This document shows positions 1-10,366 of a stretch of 64,000 nt of DNA, piece by piece. Source of the stretch: Acidobacteriota bacterium. GTDB lineage: Bacteria; Acidobacteriota; Terriglobia; Terriglobales; Acidobacteriaceae. Within the stretch, counting starts at the first letter, position 1; the number at the start of each line of letters is the position of its first letter. The position numbers and the translations under genes are program-made. The stretch lies in assembly GCA_023410055.1 (NCBI GenBank), contig JAEYQK010000123.1, forward strand, positions 1 through 64,000, read 5' to 3'. Under the pieces are notes generated by a model, which made no database searches, had not been told where the DNA came from, and saw nothing but the letters and a program-made list of their open reading frames with translations.

Positions 1-1272
1 GGTCTGTCCATTGCCGACGAGCTTGTACTTGTAAGTAGTCAAGCCATCGAGACCGACCGGGCCACGCGCGTGGATTTTGCCAGTACTGATGCCGACTTCG
101 GCGCCGAGTCCATAGCGGAAGCCATCAGCGAATCGCGTCGAAACGTTGTGATAAACGCCAGCTGAATCAACTCTCTCCATGAACGCCTTTGCAGCCGCCT
201 GATCCTCGGTCACAATTGCGTCCGTGTGCTTGGAGCCGTGCCGGTTCACGTGATCAACGGCTTCATCGACGCTGGAAACGACTCTGATCGAGAGAATAAG
301 GTCGGAGTACTCCGTATCCCAATCTTCCTCCGTCGCAGACTTCACGACATCGCCAGCAACGGCGCGTGTCTTGGCGCATCCACGCAGCTCTACTCCAGCC
401 GCGGCATACCGCTTGATCATCTCGGGCAAGAATCGAAACGCAATAGCTTCGTGTACCAGGAGCGTCTCGATCGAGTTGCACGCTGCCGGATACTGCACCT
501 TCGAGTCAAATGCCACATTGAGGGCCTTGTTCAGATCGGCAGCCTCGTCGACGTACACGTGGCAGATGCCTTCGCCGTGTCCGAGCACAGGAATTCGGCT
601 ATGTTGCATGATATAGGTGACGAAGGCATTCGAGCCGCGCGGAATAATAAGGTCGATGTCGCCGTCCATCGCGAGCAGTTGATTGACGTCCTCGCGCGTT
701 TGAAGCAGATTCACCGACTCGGCTGGAATCTCGGGAAACGCAGCTATGGCGTTTCGCCAGATGTTGACCAGCACCGTATTGGTATTCAGGGCTTCGCTGC
801 CGCCCTTGAGCAGAAGGGCATTGCCGGTTCGCAGCGCCAGTGAGGCGACTTGCGGAATCACGTCAGGCCTGGATTCGAAAATTACCGCCACCACGCCCAG
901 TGGGCACGTGACCTTGTGCAGCACCAGATTCTGGTCCAACTCGGTGACGGCCAGCTCGCGCCCCAATGGATCTTCGAGGGCGGCCACTTCACGCACCTGT
1001 GCCGCCATTTGCTTCACACCGCGTTCGCTCGTCTGAAGGCGTTTGAACAGCGCCTGCGACATCTTGCCCTGCTCGACCATCTGCTTTGCTGCGGCGCAGT
1101 CAATTTCGTTGGCGGCGAGGATCTCTGCGCTGCGATGTTCAATCGCATCAGCGACGGCAAGCAGCGGCTTGCGACGCTGCTCATCAGAAAGGGGCGCAAG
1201 TCTCAGCGCGGCCTCGCGCGCCTTGCCGGCGATGGCTGCAACGTTACTCTGTGTGACAAGCTGCGTGCTCAT
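1..1272 (-). CDS. proA: Glutamate-5-semialdehyde dehydrogenase (gamma-glutamyl phosphate reductase), partial
   Basis: Second enzyme of proline synthesis: NADPH-dependent reduction of glutamyl 5-phosphate to glutamate 5-semialdehyde in the cytoplasm. The minus strand read from the ATG at 1272 gives 424 codons with no stop before the window edge. The family is about 415-430 residues, so only the extreme C-terminus can be missing. The catalytic Cys lies in YPAACNSIETLL, followed by conserved GAEVGISTGKIHARGP near the end. The start codon overlaps the proB stop as ATGA, so the two genes are translationally coupled and channel the unstable acyl phosphate. Truncation is by the window, not a mutation. 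Confidence 0.97.
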   Translation of the reverse strand, partial: MSTQLVTQSNVAAIAGKAREAALRLAPLSDEQRRKPLLAVADAIEHRSAEILAANEIDCAAAKQMVEQGKMSQALFKRLQTSERGVKQMAAQVREVAALEDPLGRELAVTELDQNLVLHKVTCPLGVVAVIFESRPDVIPQVASLALRTGNALLLKGGSEALNTNTVLVNIWRNAIAAFPEIPAESVNLLQTREDVNQLLAMDGDIDLIIPRGSNAFVTYIMQHSRIPVLGHGEGICHVYVDEAADLNKALNVAFDSKVQYPAACNSIETLLVHEAIAFRFLPEMIKRYAAAGVELRGCAKTRAVAGDVVKSATEEDWDTEYSDLILSIRVVSSVDEAVDHVNRHGSKHTDAIVTEDQAAAKAFMERVDSAGVYHNVSTRFADGFRYGLGAEVGISTGKIHARGPVGLDGLTTYKYKLVGNGQT

Positions 1273-2432
1273 AGACTCTCAAACACTACGATGTTATCTC
1301 GCGTGACCAGGACGCTTGCTTTCGACGGCTTCTGACCATTCGCTGCCTGTTGGTGTCCGTCGCTCCCGTGATTGGCAATTCCGCGCGCGAACTCCTTGCC
1401 CTCGGCGTCCGCGATGCTGATGACGTCCATCGGTTTGAATTCGCGATCAACCCTTACCACTCCCGACCAGAGCAGGCTGGCCTTACCGCCCATCAGGGCA
1501 TCACGGGCACCCGCGTTGACCACCACTCGTCCACGAACGTCGGCAGCGTAGGCGATCCAGCGCCGCTTGGCGGGCATTCGCGCTGCCGGGATGAAGACTG
1601 TTCCGATTGGCTCGCCGCGAAAAACTCGTGTCAGCGTATCCGGCTTGCGTCCGTCGGCAATCACCGCCACAGCGCCAGCCCTGGTCGTGATTTCGGCGGC
1701 TTCAATCTTCGTCGTCATGCCGCCGCGTCCTCCGGTCGACGGTCCGGACGCGAGCGCCCTGAGTTCCGGCGTGATCTGCTGCACCAGAGGAATCAACGTC
1801 TGATGGGTCCCTTGCATTTGTAGCAGGCCCTCGACGTTTGTCAGCAGAACCAGCGCGTTCGCATCGATCTTGCTTGTAACCAGCGCTGCCAACCGATCGT
1901 TATCGCTGAAGATTCGCGTTCTCGGGCCAGCTCCAACGTATTCCAGTTCAGCCGTCGAGACCGTATCGTTTTCATTCACGATAGGAACCACTCCCAGTTT
2001 GAGCAGCTTCTCCATCGTCTGGCGAAGGTTCGACGACCGTCGCCGCTCGATGAAGTCATCTTCTGTCAGGAGCACCTGCGCAACGTTTATCCCATGTGCG
2101 CCAAAGAGCTTCTGATAGGCGTCCATCAGCAACGCCTGGCCAACGGCCGCGCATGCCTGGCGCGTGACCATGTCGAGCGTTCGTGCTCGATGCAACTTCA
2201 AATGTCCTCTGCCTAGCCCGACCGCGCCCGAGGACACGAGTACAACCTGGATGCCGTCCTTCTTCAATCGCGCAATAGAGGCGACGATTGCCTGAAGCCG
2301 CTGATTCGAAAAATTGCCTTCCGAATCCGTGACGGTATTTGTGCCCAGCTTTATGACAACACGACGCGCAGCGCTCAGCAGTTTGGCGCGCTGGCCCTGA
2401 AGCCTTTGAATGTCGGTCTCGGTCGTACGCAT
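1269..2432 (-). CDS. proB: Glutamate 5-kinase with PUA domain
   Basis: First enzyme of proline synthesis: ATP-dependent phosphorylation of glutamate. The 387 residues contain the amino-acid kinase fold (about 20-270), with VVIKLGTNTVTDSEG near the N-terminus, LVSSGAVGLGRG and the NENDTVST motif. A C-terminal PUA domain (about 290-375) is standard for long bacterial ProB and is involved in proline feedback inhibition in known members. It lies upstream of proA with a 4-base overlap. The ATG at 2432 is the first start in frame and gives the normal N-terminal length. Confidence 0.97.
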   Translation of the reverse strand: MRTTETDIQRLQGQRAKLLSAARRVVIKLGTNTVTDSEGNFSNQRLQAIVASIARLKKDGIQVVLVSSGAVGLGRGHLKLHRARTLDMVTRQACAAVGQALLMDAYQKLFGAHGINVAQVLLTEDDFIERRRSSNLRQTMEKLLKLGVVPIVNENDTVSTAELEYVGAGPRTRIFSDNDRLAALVTSKIDANALVLLTNVEGLLQMQGTHQTLIPLVQQITPELRALASGPSTGGRGGMTTKIEAAEITTRAGAVAVIADGRKPDTLTRVFRGEPIGTVFIPAARMPAKRRWIAYAADVRGRVVVNAGARDALMGGKASLLWSGVVRVDREFKPMDVISIADAEGKEFARGIANHGSDGHQQAANGQKPSKASVLVTRDNIVVFESL

Positions 2433-2499
2433 TGAATTCCGGTCACGCGGGAGTACCTCATGCTAGCACATTCGCGCGGGTGCATAGGACATGCGGGGG

Positions 2500-2531
2500 C
2501 CCGTTCAAGCCTGATGTTGACTTAATTGGGT
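2500..2531. repeat. Hairpin repeat, family B (degenerate copy)
   Basis: The left half GCCCGTTCAAGCC and the spacer tgatgttg match copies at 44035-44067 and 58952-58984. The right half (GACTTAATTGGG) has diverged, so the stem is imperfect. It lies between proB and the REC-like gene. Confidence 0.6.
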
Positions 2532-2558
2532 GAACAGAAGACTCAGCGTGGCGGGAGG

Positions 2559-2891
2559 CTACTTCTCGCAGCAGGCTTGCATGAGGCAGATTTTCGCCCA
2601 CTCCGAAAAGACCGGCTTGTGCAGGATCAGGTCGGCGCCGGCCGCAAGCAGTTCGTGTGCGACAGCAGCTTCTCCCAGCAGGCCAATGCAGATGGCCTTC
2701 CGCTTCGAAGCCTCCAGTGCTTCTCTCGCTTCGACGCCTCGGTCCCCATCGATGATGACGATCTCTCTCGGACAACCTTTCGTACGCGGTGGCTTCCGGC
2801 CGCGCATCAACGGGAGCCCGAGCTCGACGGCCGCATCACGCAGTACCTCGGCCGAGTGTTCGTCGCACGACAATAGGTGAATCGCAGGCAT
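2559..2891 (-). CDS. Small receiver-like (REC-like) protein
   Basis: 110 residues, probably a single degenerate response-regulator receiver fold. An N-terminal strand with an acidic residue (IHLLSCDEH), a central IVIIDGD strand where the phospho-acceptor Asp would lie, a strand AICIGLL, and a C-terminal ADLILHKPV with the Lys-Pro typical of the last REC strand can be seen. There is no output domain. The alpha2-beta3 region is short and basic (GRKPPRTKG), so phosphorylation is uncertain. No partner kinase lies nearby. Family assignment is inferred from motif order only. Confidence 0.6.
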   Translation of the reverse strand: MPAIHLLSCDEHSAEVLRDAAVELGLPLMRGRKPPRTKGCPREIVIIDGDRGVEAREALEASKRKAICIGLLGEAAVAHELLAAGADLILHKPVFSEWAKICLMQACCEK

Positions 2892-3124
2892 CCGGTGTTA
2901 CCTTGAAACTAAGGCTAAATACCTATGATGAGAACGATATGCTATGGCCGGCAGTGAAGCTTGTCAAAGAGCAGCCCCCGGCGTGTAGGTACGGAGGTAA
3001 TAGTTACTACGAAGGAACCATTTCGCTGCTGCGATGACGTTCCTCTCGCCGACTTCTTTCTTTGGCCTTTGTTCGTAGGGTTCTATACTCCTGAAGAAGA
3101 GCTTTCCCGGATTTGAGGATCACA

Positions 3125-4402
3125 ATGAGGAGAAGCCTGCTTCTCGCCGCCATCCTACTGTCGTCAATCGCGACCTGCTTCGCGCGCGATGTCAGGGTCG
3201 CCGCGGACGGCACCGGCGATTTCACTACCGTCCAGGCTGCGGTCGACTCGATACCCGAAAACAATACGCAGCGCGTCGTGATTGCGATCAAGAACGGCAC
3301 CTATACCGAGCAAGTGCGCATCCGCACGCCCTTCATTACGCTACGTGGCCAAGACCGTAAGCTGACCAAGATTACCTCATACGACAACACCAGCGCATGC
3401 CCCGTGCAGCCCGGCCAGTCGGCCGAGGAGCAGTGCGCAACCGTTGTGGCGGACGCCACCGACATCGTAGTTGACAATCTTACGATCGAGAATTCCTATA
3501 AAGGGCCGAAGGGCAAAGCTGCTGCTCTGTCGTTCATGGGCGATTCCACCCGAATCGCGATTTCCAAAGTTGATATCGTCGGCTTTGGTGGCAACACTCT
3601 CGGATTGACGGCACGCCGCAATTCGCTGGGCGATGGTGGCGAGTACTACCTGAACGATGTTTACGTTTCCGGCCTGTGGCACATCATCGTGCCCCGGGGT
3701 AACGCGTATGTGGCGAACAGCACGTTCGTGTGCCTCGGTGAGAGCATGTACTGCCTGTTTGCCGAAGGCATCACCCGCGAACGCGACAAACTCGTTATTG
3801 TCAATTCGACAATCGAATCGGCCAAGCCGTTCAAACTCGGTTCTTATTTTCGAGATGCTGCCTGGTACTTCGTCGACGTCACCTTCCCGCCGACACTGAT
3901 GCCGGATGGCCAGATCTACCACGATGCCAACAAGGCGTACAGAATGAAGTGGGGCGAAGGCCGAGTATTTTTCGCTGGAGCAAAAGGCCCCAACTATCCG
4001 TGGCTCAAGGACAACATCGAGCAGTCGCCTGCCAGAACAAGGGAAAACGTCACGGCGGCGTGGGCGCTGCCCGATTGGAACCCCGAGAGCACCGTCGCGC
4101 CGACCATCAAGTCCATTGATCCGCATCCTCCGTTGACCACCAGGGATCCGGCGCCTGATGCGGAGATCAAAGTCATCTTCAGCGAGAGCGTCACCGTACG
4201 AGGCATGCCGGTCTTGAAATTCGGCGCCTGCAGAATGGAATATCTCTACGGCAGCGGCACCGATACCATCACCTTCCTCAGCGACAACGGCAAAGGTTGC
4301 ACCCGGCTGAACTCAGGCGTTTTCCAGATGAGGGACGGAGCGATTTTTGCCTCCGCTGCATCGTTGACCGAACGCAACGCTGATCTCACGCTGCCCAAAT
4401 AA
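3125..4402 (+). CDS. Secreted pectinesterase-like right-handed beta-helix protein
   Basis: About 425 residues with signal peptide MRRSLLLAAILLSSIATCFA. The DGTGDFTTVQAAVDSIP motif and the beta-helix body are those of carbohydrate esterase family 8 (pectin methylesterase). The catalytic region is atypical: QDTL reads GNTL, and the VDF-type segment reads WHIIVPRG, so both usual Asp positions look replaced. The C-terminal 100 residues resemble an Ig-like/Big domain (PTIKSIDPHPP onwards). The ATG at 3125 is preferred over an upstream TTG at 3113 because GAGGA sits five bases before it and the signal peptide begins there. It may bind pectin-like polymers without classical activity. Confidence 0.8.
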   Translation: MRRSLLLAAILLSSIATCFARDVRVAADGTGDFTTVQAAVDSIPENNTQRVVIAIKNGTYTEQVRIRTPFITLRGQDRKLTKITSYDNTSACPVQPGQSAEEQCATVVADATDIVVDNLTIENSYKGPKGKAAALSFMGDSTRIAISKVDIVGFGGNTLGLTARRNSLGDGGEYYLNDVYVSGLWHIIVPRGNAYVANSTFVCLGESMYCLFAEGITRERDKLVIVNSTIESAKPFKLGSYFRDAAWYFVDVTFPPTLMPDGQIYHDANKAYRMKWGEGRVFFAGAKGPNYPWLKDNIEQSPARTRENVTAAWALPDWNPESTVAPTIKSIDPHPPLTTRDPAPDAEIKVIFSESVTVRGMPVLKFGACRMEYLYGSGTDTITFLSDNGKGCTRLNSGVFQMRDGAIFASAASLTERNADLTLPK

Positions 4403-4485
4403 ATGCACCAGAGACACGTATCTGACGGAATCACCGCAGGCAAAATCCGTATTGCCTTTTGCGACTATCGGTTTAAAGTAACCGC

Positions 4486-5097
4486 ATGTCCCGACACCAA
4501 TGGATTCTGACGGCCGTTTGTCTTTGCCTGGTTATTTCGCTGTGTTCTCCTCTAGTTGCGGGCGACAAGAAGAAGGATGCTGCTGCAGCGCCTGCGGTCG
4601 TTTCGCCTACCGGGACCGGCACCGGACCGGCTGATCCTAAGGCCTACGTCCTTGCGCAATTCGGACCGGCTCTTAAGTACCTGCCAAAGTTCCCGCCGAT
4701 CGTAGCCGACTTCGATCAGGACGGCGCCGAGGACATCGTACTCGTAGTCACCGGCAAGAACCCGCTGCTCGATGAAGCTGAGTTCCACTACAAGACCATC
4801 GATCCGTATAACGGTTTCTTTGGTTGGGGAGATCCTAAGGACACGCTTCAGTTCGCCACCGCAGAGGCGGAACCGCGTTTCCTTGCGATTGTGCACAACT
4901 GGAAATCCGAAACGCCCAAGGCGAAGTTCGTAATGATCAATCTCGTATTCGAGAAGATGTACTTCGCCCGCTACGTCAACAAGAAGAAGAAAGTCCTCCC
5001 CTGCATCGAGGTAGAAGATCGGACGCAGCTCACCTCGGACGTCTTCTGGGATGGCAAGAAATGGAAGTGGGCGGACAGAAGCCTGAAAATCGAATAG
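4486..5097 (+). CDS. Secreted protein of unknown function with Asp-rich metal-binding-like motif
   Basis: 203 residues. A signal peptide (about residues 1-26, ending SPLVAG) is followed by a Lys/Ala/Pro-rich linker and then a compact domain. DFDQDGAEDIVLVV near residue 78 is a DxDxDG loop of the kind seen in calcium-binding or FG-GAP-like repeats. It follows the pectinesterase-like gene by about 80 bases on the same strand and could be co-transcribed. I do not recognise the family. Confidence 0.75.
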   Translation: MSRHQWILTAVCLCLVISLCSPLVAGDKKKDAAAAPAVVSPTGTGTGPADPKAYVLAQFGPALKYLPKFPPIVADFDQDGAEDIVLVVTGKNPLLDEAEFHYKTIDPYNGFFGWGDPKDTLQFATAEAEPRFLAIVHNWKSETPKAKFVMINLVFEKMYFARYVNKKKKVLPCIEVEDRTQLTSDVFWDGKKWKWADRSLKIE

Positions 5098-5111
5098 TCC
5101 CCCACGATGTT

Positions 5112-5155
5112 GGTGCCCCACGTTCTCCCGAGCCTGCCGAGGGATAACGTGGGGA
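5112..5155. repeat. Hairpin repeat, family A (AACGTGGGG variant)
   Basis: GGTGCCCCACGTT pairs with AACGTGGGG across a spacer containing CTCCCG and GAGGGA, which extends the stem. The same outer arms occur at 49200-49230 inside rnpA. It lies between two convergent genes. Confidence 0.75.
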
Positions 5156-5174
5156 AGTTCCTATTCCTCTTGAC

Positions 5175-6488
5175 TTACGAAACTTCCCACTTGCGCGCGA
5201 ACCGCCGCGCCATTGCGAACAGTACCAGCGTGATCCCCAGCAGCACCGTGACCTGCGGCCACAGGTGTGACAGTGGTTCTTCGCGCCAGAACACCTTCTG
5301 GAAGCCATCAATAGCCCACGCGTTGAACGTGATCAACCCGACTTTCTGCAACGATGCCGGCATGATATAGCGCGGGAACATACTGCCGCCAAGCGCCGAC
5401 ATCGAGAGAATAAGCAACGTCGAAATGGCGCCGAGTTGGGCGCGAGTACGCGACATTGAAGCCAGCAGTAGTCCAACAGCTGACGCCGCCAGCGCCGTCG
5501 GAATCGTCATGATAATGAAGCCGGCCAAGTGCGACCACAGCTCCACCTTGAACGCCAGCGCCGCCCACACGAACATGACCGTCAATTGCGTTGAGCCCAA
5601 CAGGGTTAGGTAGACCAGCTTGCCCGTAAGCAGGTTGGACATGCTGACGTTCGTCGATAGCACGCGGTCCATAGCGCCGCTTTCGGCCTCGTCGAGCAAA
5701 GCTCCGCCAGCACCGGTGGCGCTGAATAGCAGAAACATGACTCCGATACCTGCTGCGTAAAAGGCAATATTAGGGTTCTTCTTCTTTTCTCCGAGCAGAT
5801 CGCGCTTCGTGAACGCTATGAGCCCGCCGACTTCATCCGGGTTATCGTTGGACTTTGCGCTGGCGTCTGCCGACTGGTTCTGGTCGCGCTCGCGAATGTG
5901 TTTACGAAAGCTCTCCAGTTGCTCCTGCCACTTGGACTTCTGCGCCGGTGTGAGCTGCATGTACCTGTCCATGTAGCTGGCCCCCGTCTCCGCCATCACG
6001 TCGGGCATGGCGGTCATAGCAGCCTTCTGCAGCATCCCGCCTACAACCTGAGGTGCGATGGGGTCGGAACTATCACACAGCAACTCGATTTTCCGCCCCT
6101 CGCTCTTATCGGACCCGAACGAAAAAGGCGAATTGCTAAATCCCTTCGGGATCACGAGCGCGATGGGTGCGTCACCCTGGCGGACAGCTTTTTCAGCAGC
6201 CTCCCGCGTAAAAGGTGCTGGCACTGCATTCTTGTTCTGGGCCTTCTGCTCTGTGGTCACCGAAAGTGCAGGATCGTTCTTCAGAGCAGCCGCCAGACGC
6301 GTTGAAGCAGCCGAGTGATCTTCATCCACGAGCACGACATTCACCTTTGACGTGCCCGGATTCTTCTGCGCCCCAAAGATAACGGCAAAGATGGTGAAGA
6401 ACGCGATGGGCAGCGCGAACGTCAGCAGCAGCGCGCTTCGGTCACGAGTTAGGTTGATAACGGCGGTACGTACGATTCGCCTGATCAT
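5175..6488 (-). CDS. ABC-2 type transporter permease
   Basis: 437 residues. An N-terminal membrane segment (LLLTFALPIAFFTIFAVIFG) is followed by a long extracytoplasmic region (about residues 45-245) and about five C-terminal membrane segments, the ABC2_membrane_3 layout of YhgE/NatB/DrrB-like exporters. The extracytoplasmic part is rich in Lys, Gln and Asn. Its start overlaps the stop of the ATPase gene by four bases, so the two form one exporter. Substrate is unknown; drug, ion or polymer export are all possible. Confidence 0.9.
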   Translation of the reverse strand: MIRRIVRTAVINLTRDRSALLLTFALPIAFFTIFAVIFGAQKNPGTSKVNVVLVDEDHSAASTRLAAALKNDPALSVTTEQKAQNKNAVPAPFTREAAEKAVRQGDAPIALVIPKGFSNSPFSFGSDKSEGRKIELLCDSSDPIAPQVVGGMLQKAAMTAMPDVMAETGASYMDRYMQLTPAQKSKWQEQLESFRKHIRERDQNQSADASAKSNDNPDEVGGLIAFTKRDLLGEKKKNPNIAFYAAGIGVMFLLFSATGAGGALLDEAESGAMDRVLSTNVSMSNLLTGKLVYLTLLGSTQLTVMFVWAALAFKVELWSHLAGFIIMTIPTALAASAVGLLLASMSRTRAQLGAISTLLILSMSALGGSMFPRYIMPASLQKVGLITFNAWAIDGFQKVFWREEPLSHLWPQVTVLLGITLVLFAMARRFARKWEVS

Positions 6489-7441
6489 TCGCGCAGATCC
6501 TTTCCGGTAAGCTTCAGGAACAACGCTTGCAGGTTCGGCGCGCGCAGTGAGAAATCCTGTACGGCGACTCCTGCCGTCACAGCCGACCTCAGTACTGCCG
6601 GCACATCCTCGACGGCGTTTCCAATCGGGAACCGCACCTCACCATTGACCCGTGCGCCGTTGCACCCAACAATCCACGGTTCAACCGCCGCCCCGTCGCT
6701 CTCGAGATGAACTACGAGTTCGGCGCGTCCACCGAAGTGCTGGCGCATGAGTTCCGTCGTGGTTCCCTCGGCGATGATCTTACCGAGATCAATGATGGCC
6801 ACGCGGTCGCACAATCGCTCGACTTCTTCCATGTAGTGGCTGGTGTAGATGATCGACGTCCCGCCCTCGCGCAGCTGCGCGATCATCTCGTAGATTCGTT
6901 CGCGCGACTGCGGATCGACGCCGACGGTAGGCTCGTCCAGCAGAACTATCGGAGCACGATGTACGAGGCCTGCGGCCATGTTCAACCGCCGCTTCATACC
7001 ACCTGAAAACGTTCTCGCCCGATCGTTAGCGCGATCGTCGAGCGACGACCATTTGAGGCACCAATCGACCGCTTCGCGCAACTCGCGTCCGCGCAGGCCC
7101 GAATAGGTGCCGAAGGTCTCCAGATTTTCGCGTGCGGTCAAGGCCGGATAGAGCGCAATCTCCTGTGGAACCCAGCCGATCTTCGCCTTCGCCTCGGCCG
7201 AGCCCGCACGAGATCCGAGCACGTCAATTACGCCGGAATCCACATTGACGCGCCCGACGATGCTGCGCACCAATGTCGTCTTGCCCGCGCCATTCGGACC
7301 AAGCAGGCCCAGGCACGCGCCCCGACCCAGCTCAAGCGATACGCCATCCAGCGCGCGCTTGGCTCCGAATGTCTTAACTACATTCTGAATTCGCAGGACC
7401 ATCGTCGCATCCTGCACCACTGCCGGAGAAGTCGTCATCAT
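6485..7441 (-). CDS. ABC transporter ATP-binding protein
   Basis: 318 residues of the DrrA/CcmA-like exporter class. The Walker A motif is GPNGAGKTTLV, the signature FSGGMKRRLNMAAGL, Walker B IVLLDEPTVGVDP, and the switch His is in TSHYMEE. The C-terminal 80 residues form the accessory domain usual in drug or polysaccharide exporters. It is the upstream partner of the permease, coupled by a four-base overlap. Confidence 0.95.
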   Translation of the reverse strand: MMTTSPAVVQDATMVLRIQNVVKTFGAKRALDGVSLELGRGACLGLLGPNGAGKTTLVRSIVGRVNVDSGVIDVLGSRAGSAEAKAKIGWVPQEIALYPALTARENLETFGTYSGLRGRELREAVDWCLKWSSLDDRANDRARTFSGGMKRRLNMAAGLVHRAPIVLLDEPTVGVDPQSRERIYEMIAQLREGGTSIIYTSHYMEEVERLCDRVAIIDLGKIIAEGTTTELMRQHFGGRAELVVHLESDGAAVEPWIVGCNGARVNGEVRFPIGNAVEDVPAVLRSAVTAGVAVQDFSLRAPNLQALFLKLTGKDLRE

Positions 7442-7561
7442 ACCTCCGTCGAGACATAGTACGACATCAGCCAGCCCCCAACGTACTGCCTATACGCCCC
7501 CGCTCTCCTGCCGGTTCCTTTTAACTACCGGGTGCCAACGTTCGTGCGTACAATGCTCCAC

Positions 7562-8377
7562 ATGAAAATCCTGGCTCTTGTCCTGCTCACAGGGCTTGCC
7601 GCTTCCGCGCAAACGAAACCGCAACCTGCGTCGATCGAATATGCCACCCCGACCATCCGTGAGGAACAGACCGTTGTCGTAAACGGAGTGAGCGAGACCT
7701 GGCGTCTCCAGTGGAAATCGGCTCCCGAACCCTACTGCGAAGCGCAAGACAAGACACAGTTCTGGGCCACTTGCCCTTGCTCTCGCTTTGCCTACGGTGA
7801 GAAAGGGGATCTGCATCTGGTACGTATTCGCAGTGGTACCGAGGTAGAGAGGCTCCGCCTGACACCTCTGTTCACGGAGACTGATGACCAAGCGGCTATC
7901 CAGCGTTGGCCTGAGCAAAGGGACGATTTAGAGTTGTCGAAGCGGCCTGATTTTTCAGCTATCGTGAGCAGGCGCCCCGTGGTTCAAGTTATGGACTTCG
8001 GTGACTACGACCATGATGGAAATTCCACAGAGTTCTTTCTCCAGACCGATGCGGGACCGTGTGGACACCACTCCGGAATCGTAGTGGGCGTCTCGACGAA
8101 CAATCCTCGCCTTCATGTATTCGGCACCGTACGACGACCGCGCAAGCCACTCTACCTAGAACCCGACGAATGGGAGAAGCTCAGGAAGGCGTCTTCGGCC
8201 CCTGTTATTGTCACGCACATTCAGTGCGGCGATCACGGTTCTGAGAGCGAGATCGATGTCAGGCTGAATTGGTCAGTCGAGGGCATCGATGGTACGCGGC
8301 TTGAGTACTCGTGCCCAATGGGAACCCACAAGGCTCGCCGTCTGATTCGTCGGTGGCCGCTGTATTCGGATCAATAG
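7562..8377 (+). CDS. Secreted protein of unknown function
   Basis: 271 residues from the ATG at 7562, which starts a clear signal peptide (MKILALVLLTGLAASAQ); an in-frame start 30 bases upstream would bury it. The mature part has paired cysteines (EPYCEA, ATCPCSRF, GPCGHH, IQCGDHG, YSCPMG) suggesting disulfides or metal binding, and a DYDHDGNSTEF loop like a calcium-binding DxDxDG motif. It lies between a divergent ABC operon and the carboxylase gene. Family not recognised. Confidence 0.75.
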   Translation: MKILALVLLTGLAASAQTKPQPASIEYATPTIREEQTVVVNGVSETWRLQWKSAPEPYCEAQDKTQFWATCPCSRFAYGEKGDLHLVRIRSGTEVERLRLTPLFTETDDQAAIQRWPEQRDDLELSKRPDFSAIVSRRPVVQVMDFGDYDHDGNSTEFFLQTDAGPCGHHSGIVVGVSTNNPRLHVFGTVRRPRKPLYLEPDEWEKLRKASSAPVIVTHIQCGDHGSESEIDVRLNWSVEGIDGTRLEYSCPMGTHKARRLIRRWPLYSDQ

Positions 8378-8422
8378 CCCCTTTTGCCCGAAATCGAGAA
8401 ACTATGGTTAAATCTTTCCACC

Positions 8423-9979
<1,557 letters not shown>

Positions 9980-9984
9980 CTCGT

Positions 9985-10050
9985 GTAGCGACGGGGCTGT
10001 GCCCCGTCCACCATTAACTGAGAACTGACAACCGAGAACTGAGAACTGTT
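9985..10050. repeat. GTAG hairpin repeat (family C) plus GAGAACTG-type short repeats
   Basis: GTAGCGACGGGGCTGTGCCCCGTCC forms a near-perfect hairpin with a GTAG head; an inverted relative is at 50098-50120. It is followed at 10013-10050 by repeated 'gagaactga(c)aaccgagaactgagaactg' units, also seen at 49953-49991. Confidence 0.75.
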
Positions 10051-10052
10051 TT

Positions 10053-10081
10053 CCGCGCACACCAAGGGCGCGGGATTTTTT
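10053..10081 (+). terminator. Intrinsic terminator of the carboxylase gene
   Basis: CCGCGC and GCGCGG arms (10053-10058 and 10068-10073) are followed by GATTTTTT, on the strand of the carboxylase gene and about 75 bases past its stop. Confidence 0.75.
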
Positions 10082-10366
10082 GAAGGGAAGAGCCTAAGGC
10101 GGGAGAGCTACCGGAAGAATTTTTCAGCAGAACAGCCTGTAACTTCCCAGGCTGCCGAAAGAGGCTGATGCGCTCTGGTGTACTGCTTCTGTGTTAGTAG
10201 ATGCCGCTCAGCCTCTCACGGAAGCATGAAGATGTTTCGCTAGCAGGAATTTTTTCGCACCGTCCCATTAAGGGAACCGATTGTCGCAAAAGTGTGCAAT
10301 AACAACGGTGGCCCAACGCCACACGCTCAGCGGACGGATAATGTGGGGACTTCCCAGCCGCCAATA
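10082..10366. other. Intergenic region without recognised gene
   Basis: No supported coding frame or RNA family was seen. It contains small inverted segments (for example CTGTAACTTCCCAGG) but nothing decisive. Confidence 0.5.
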
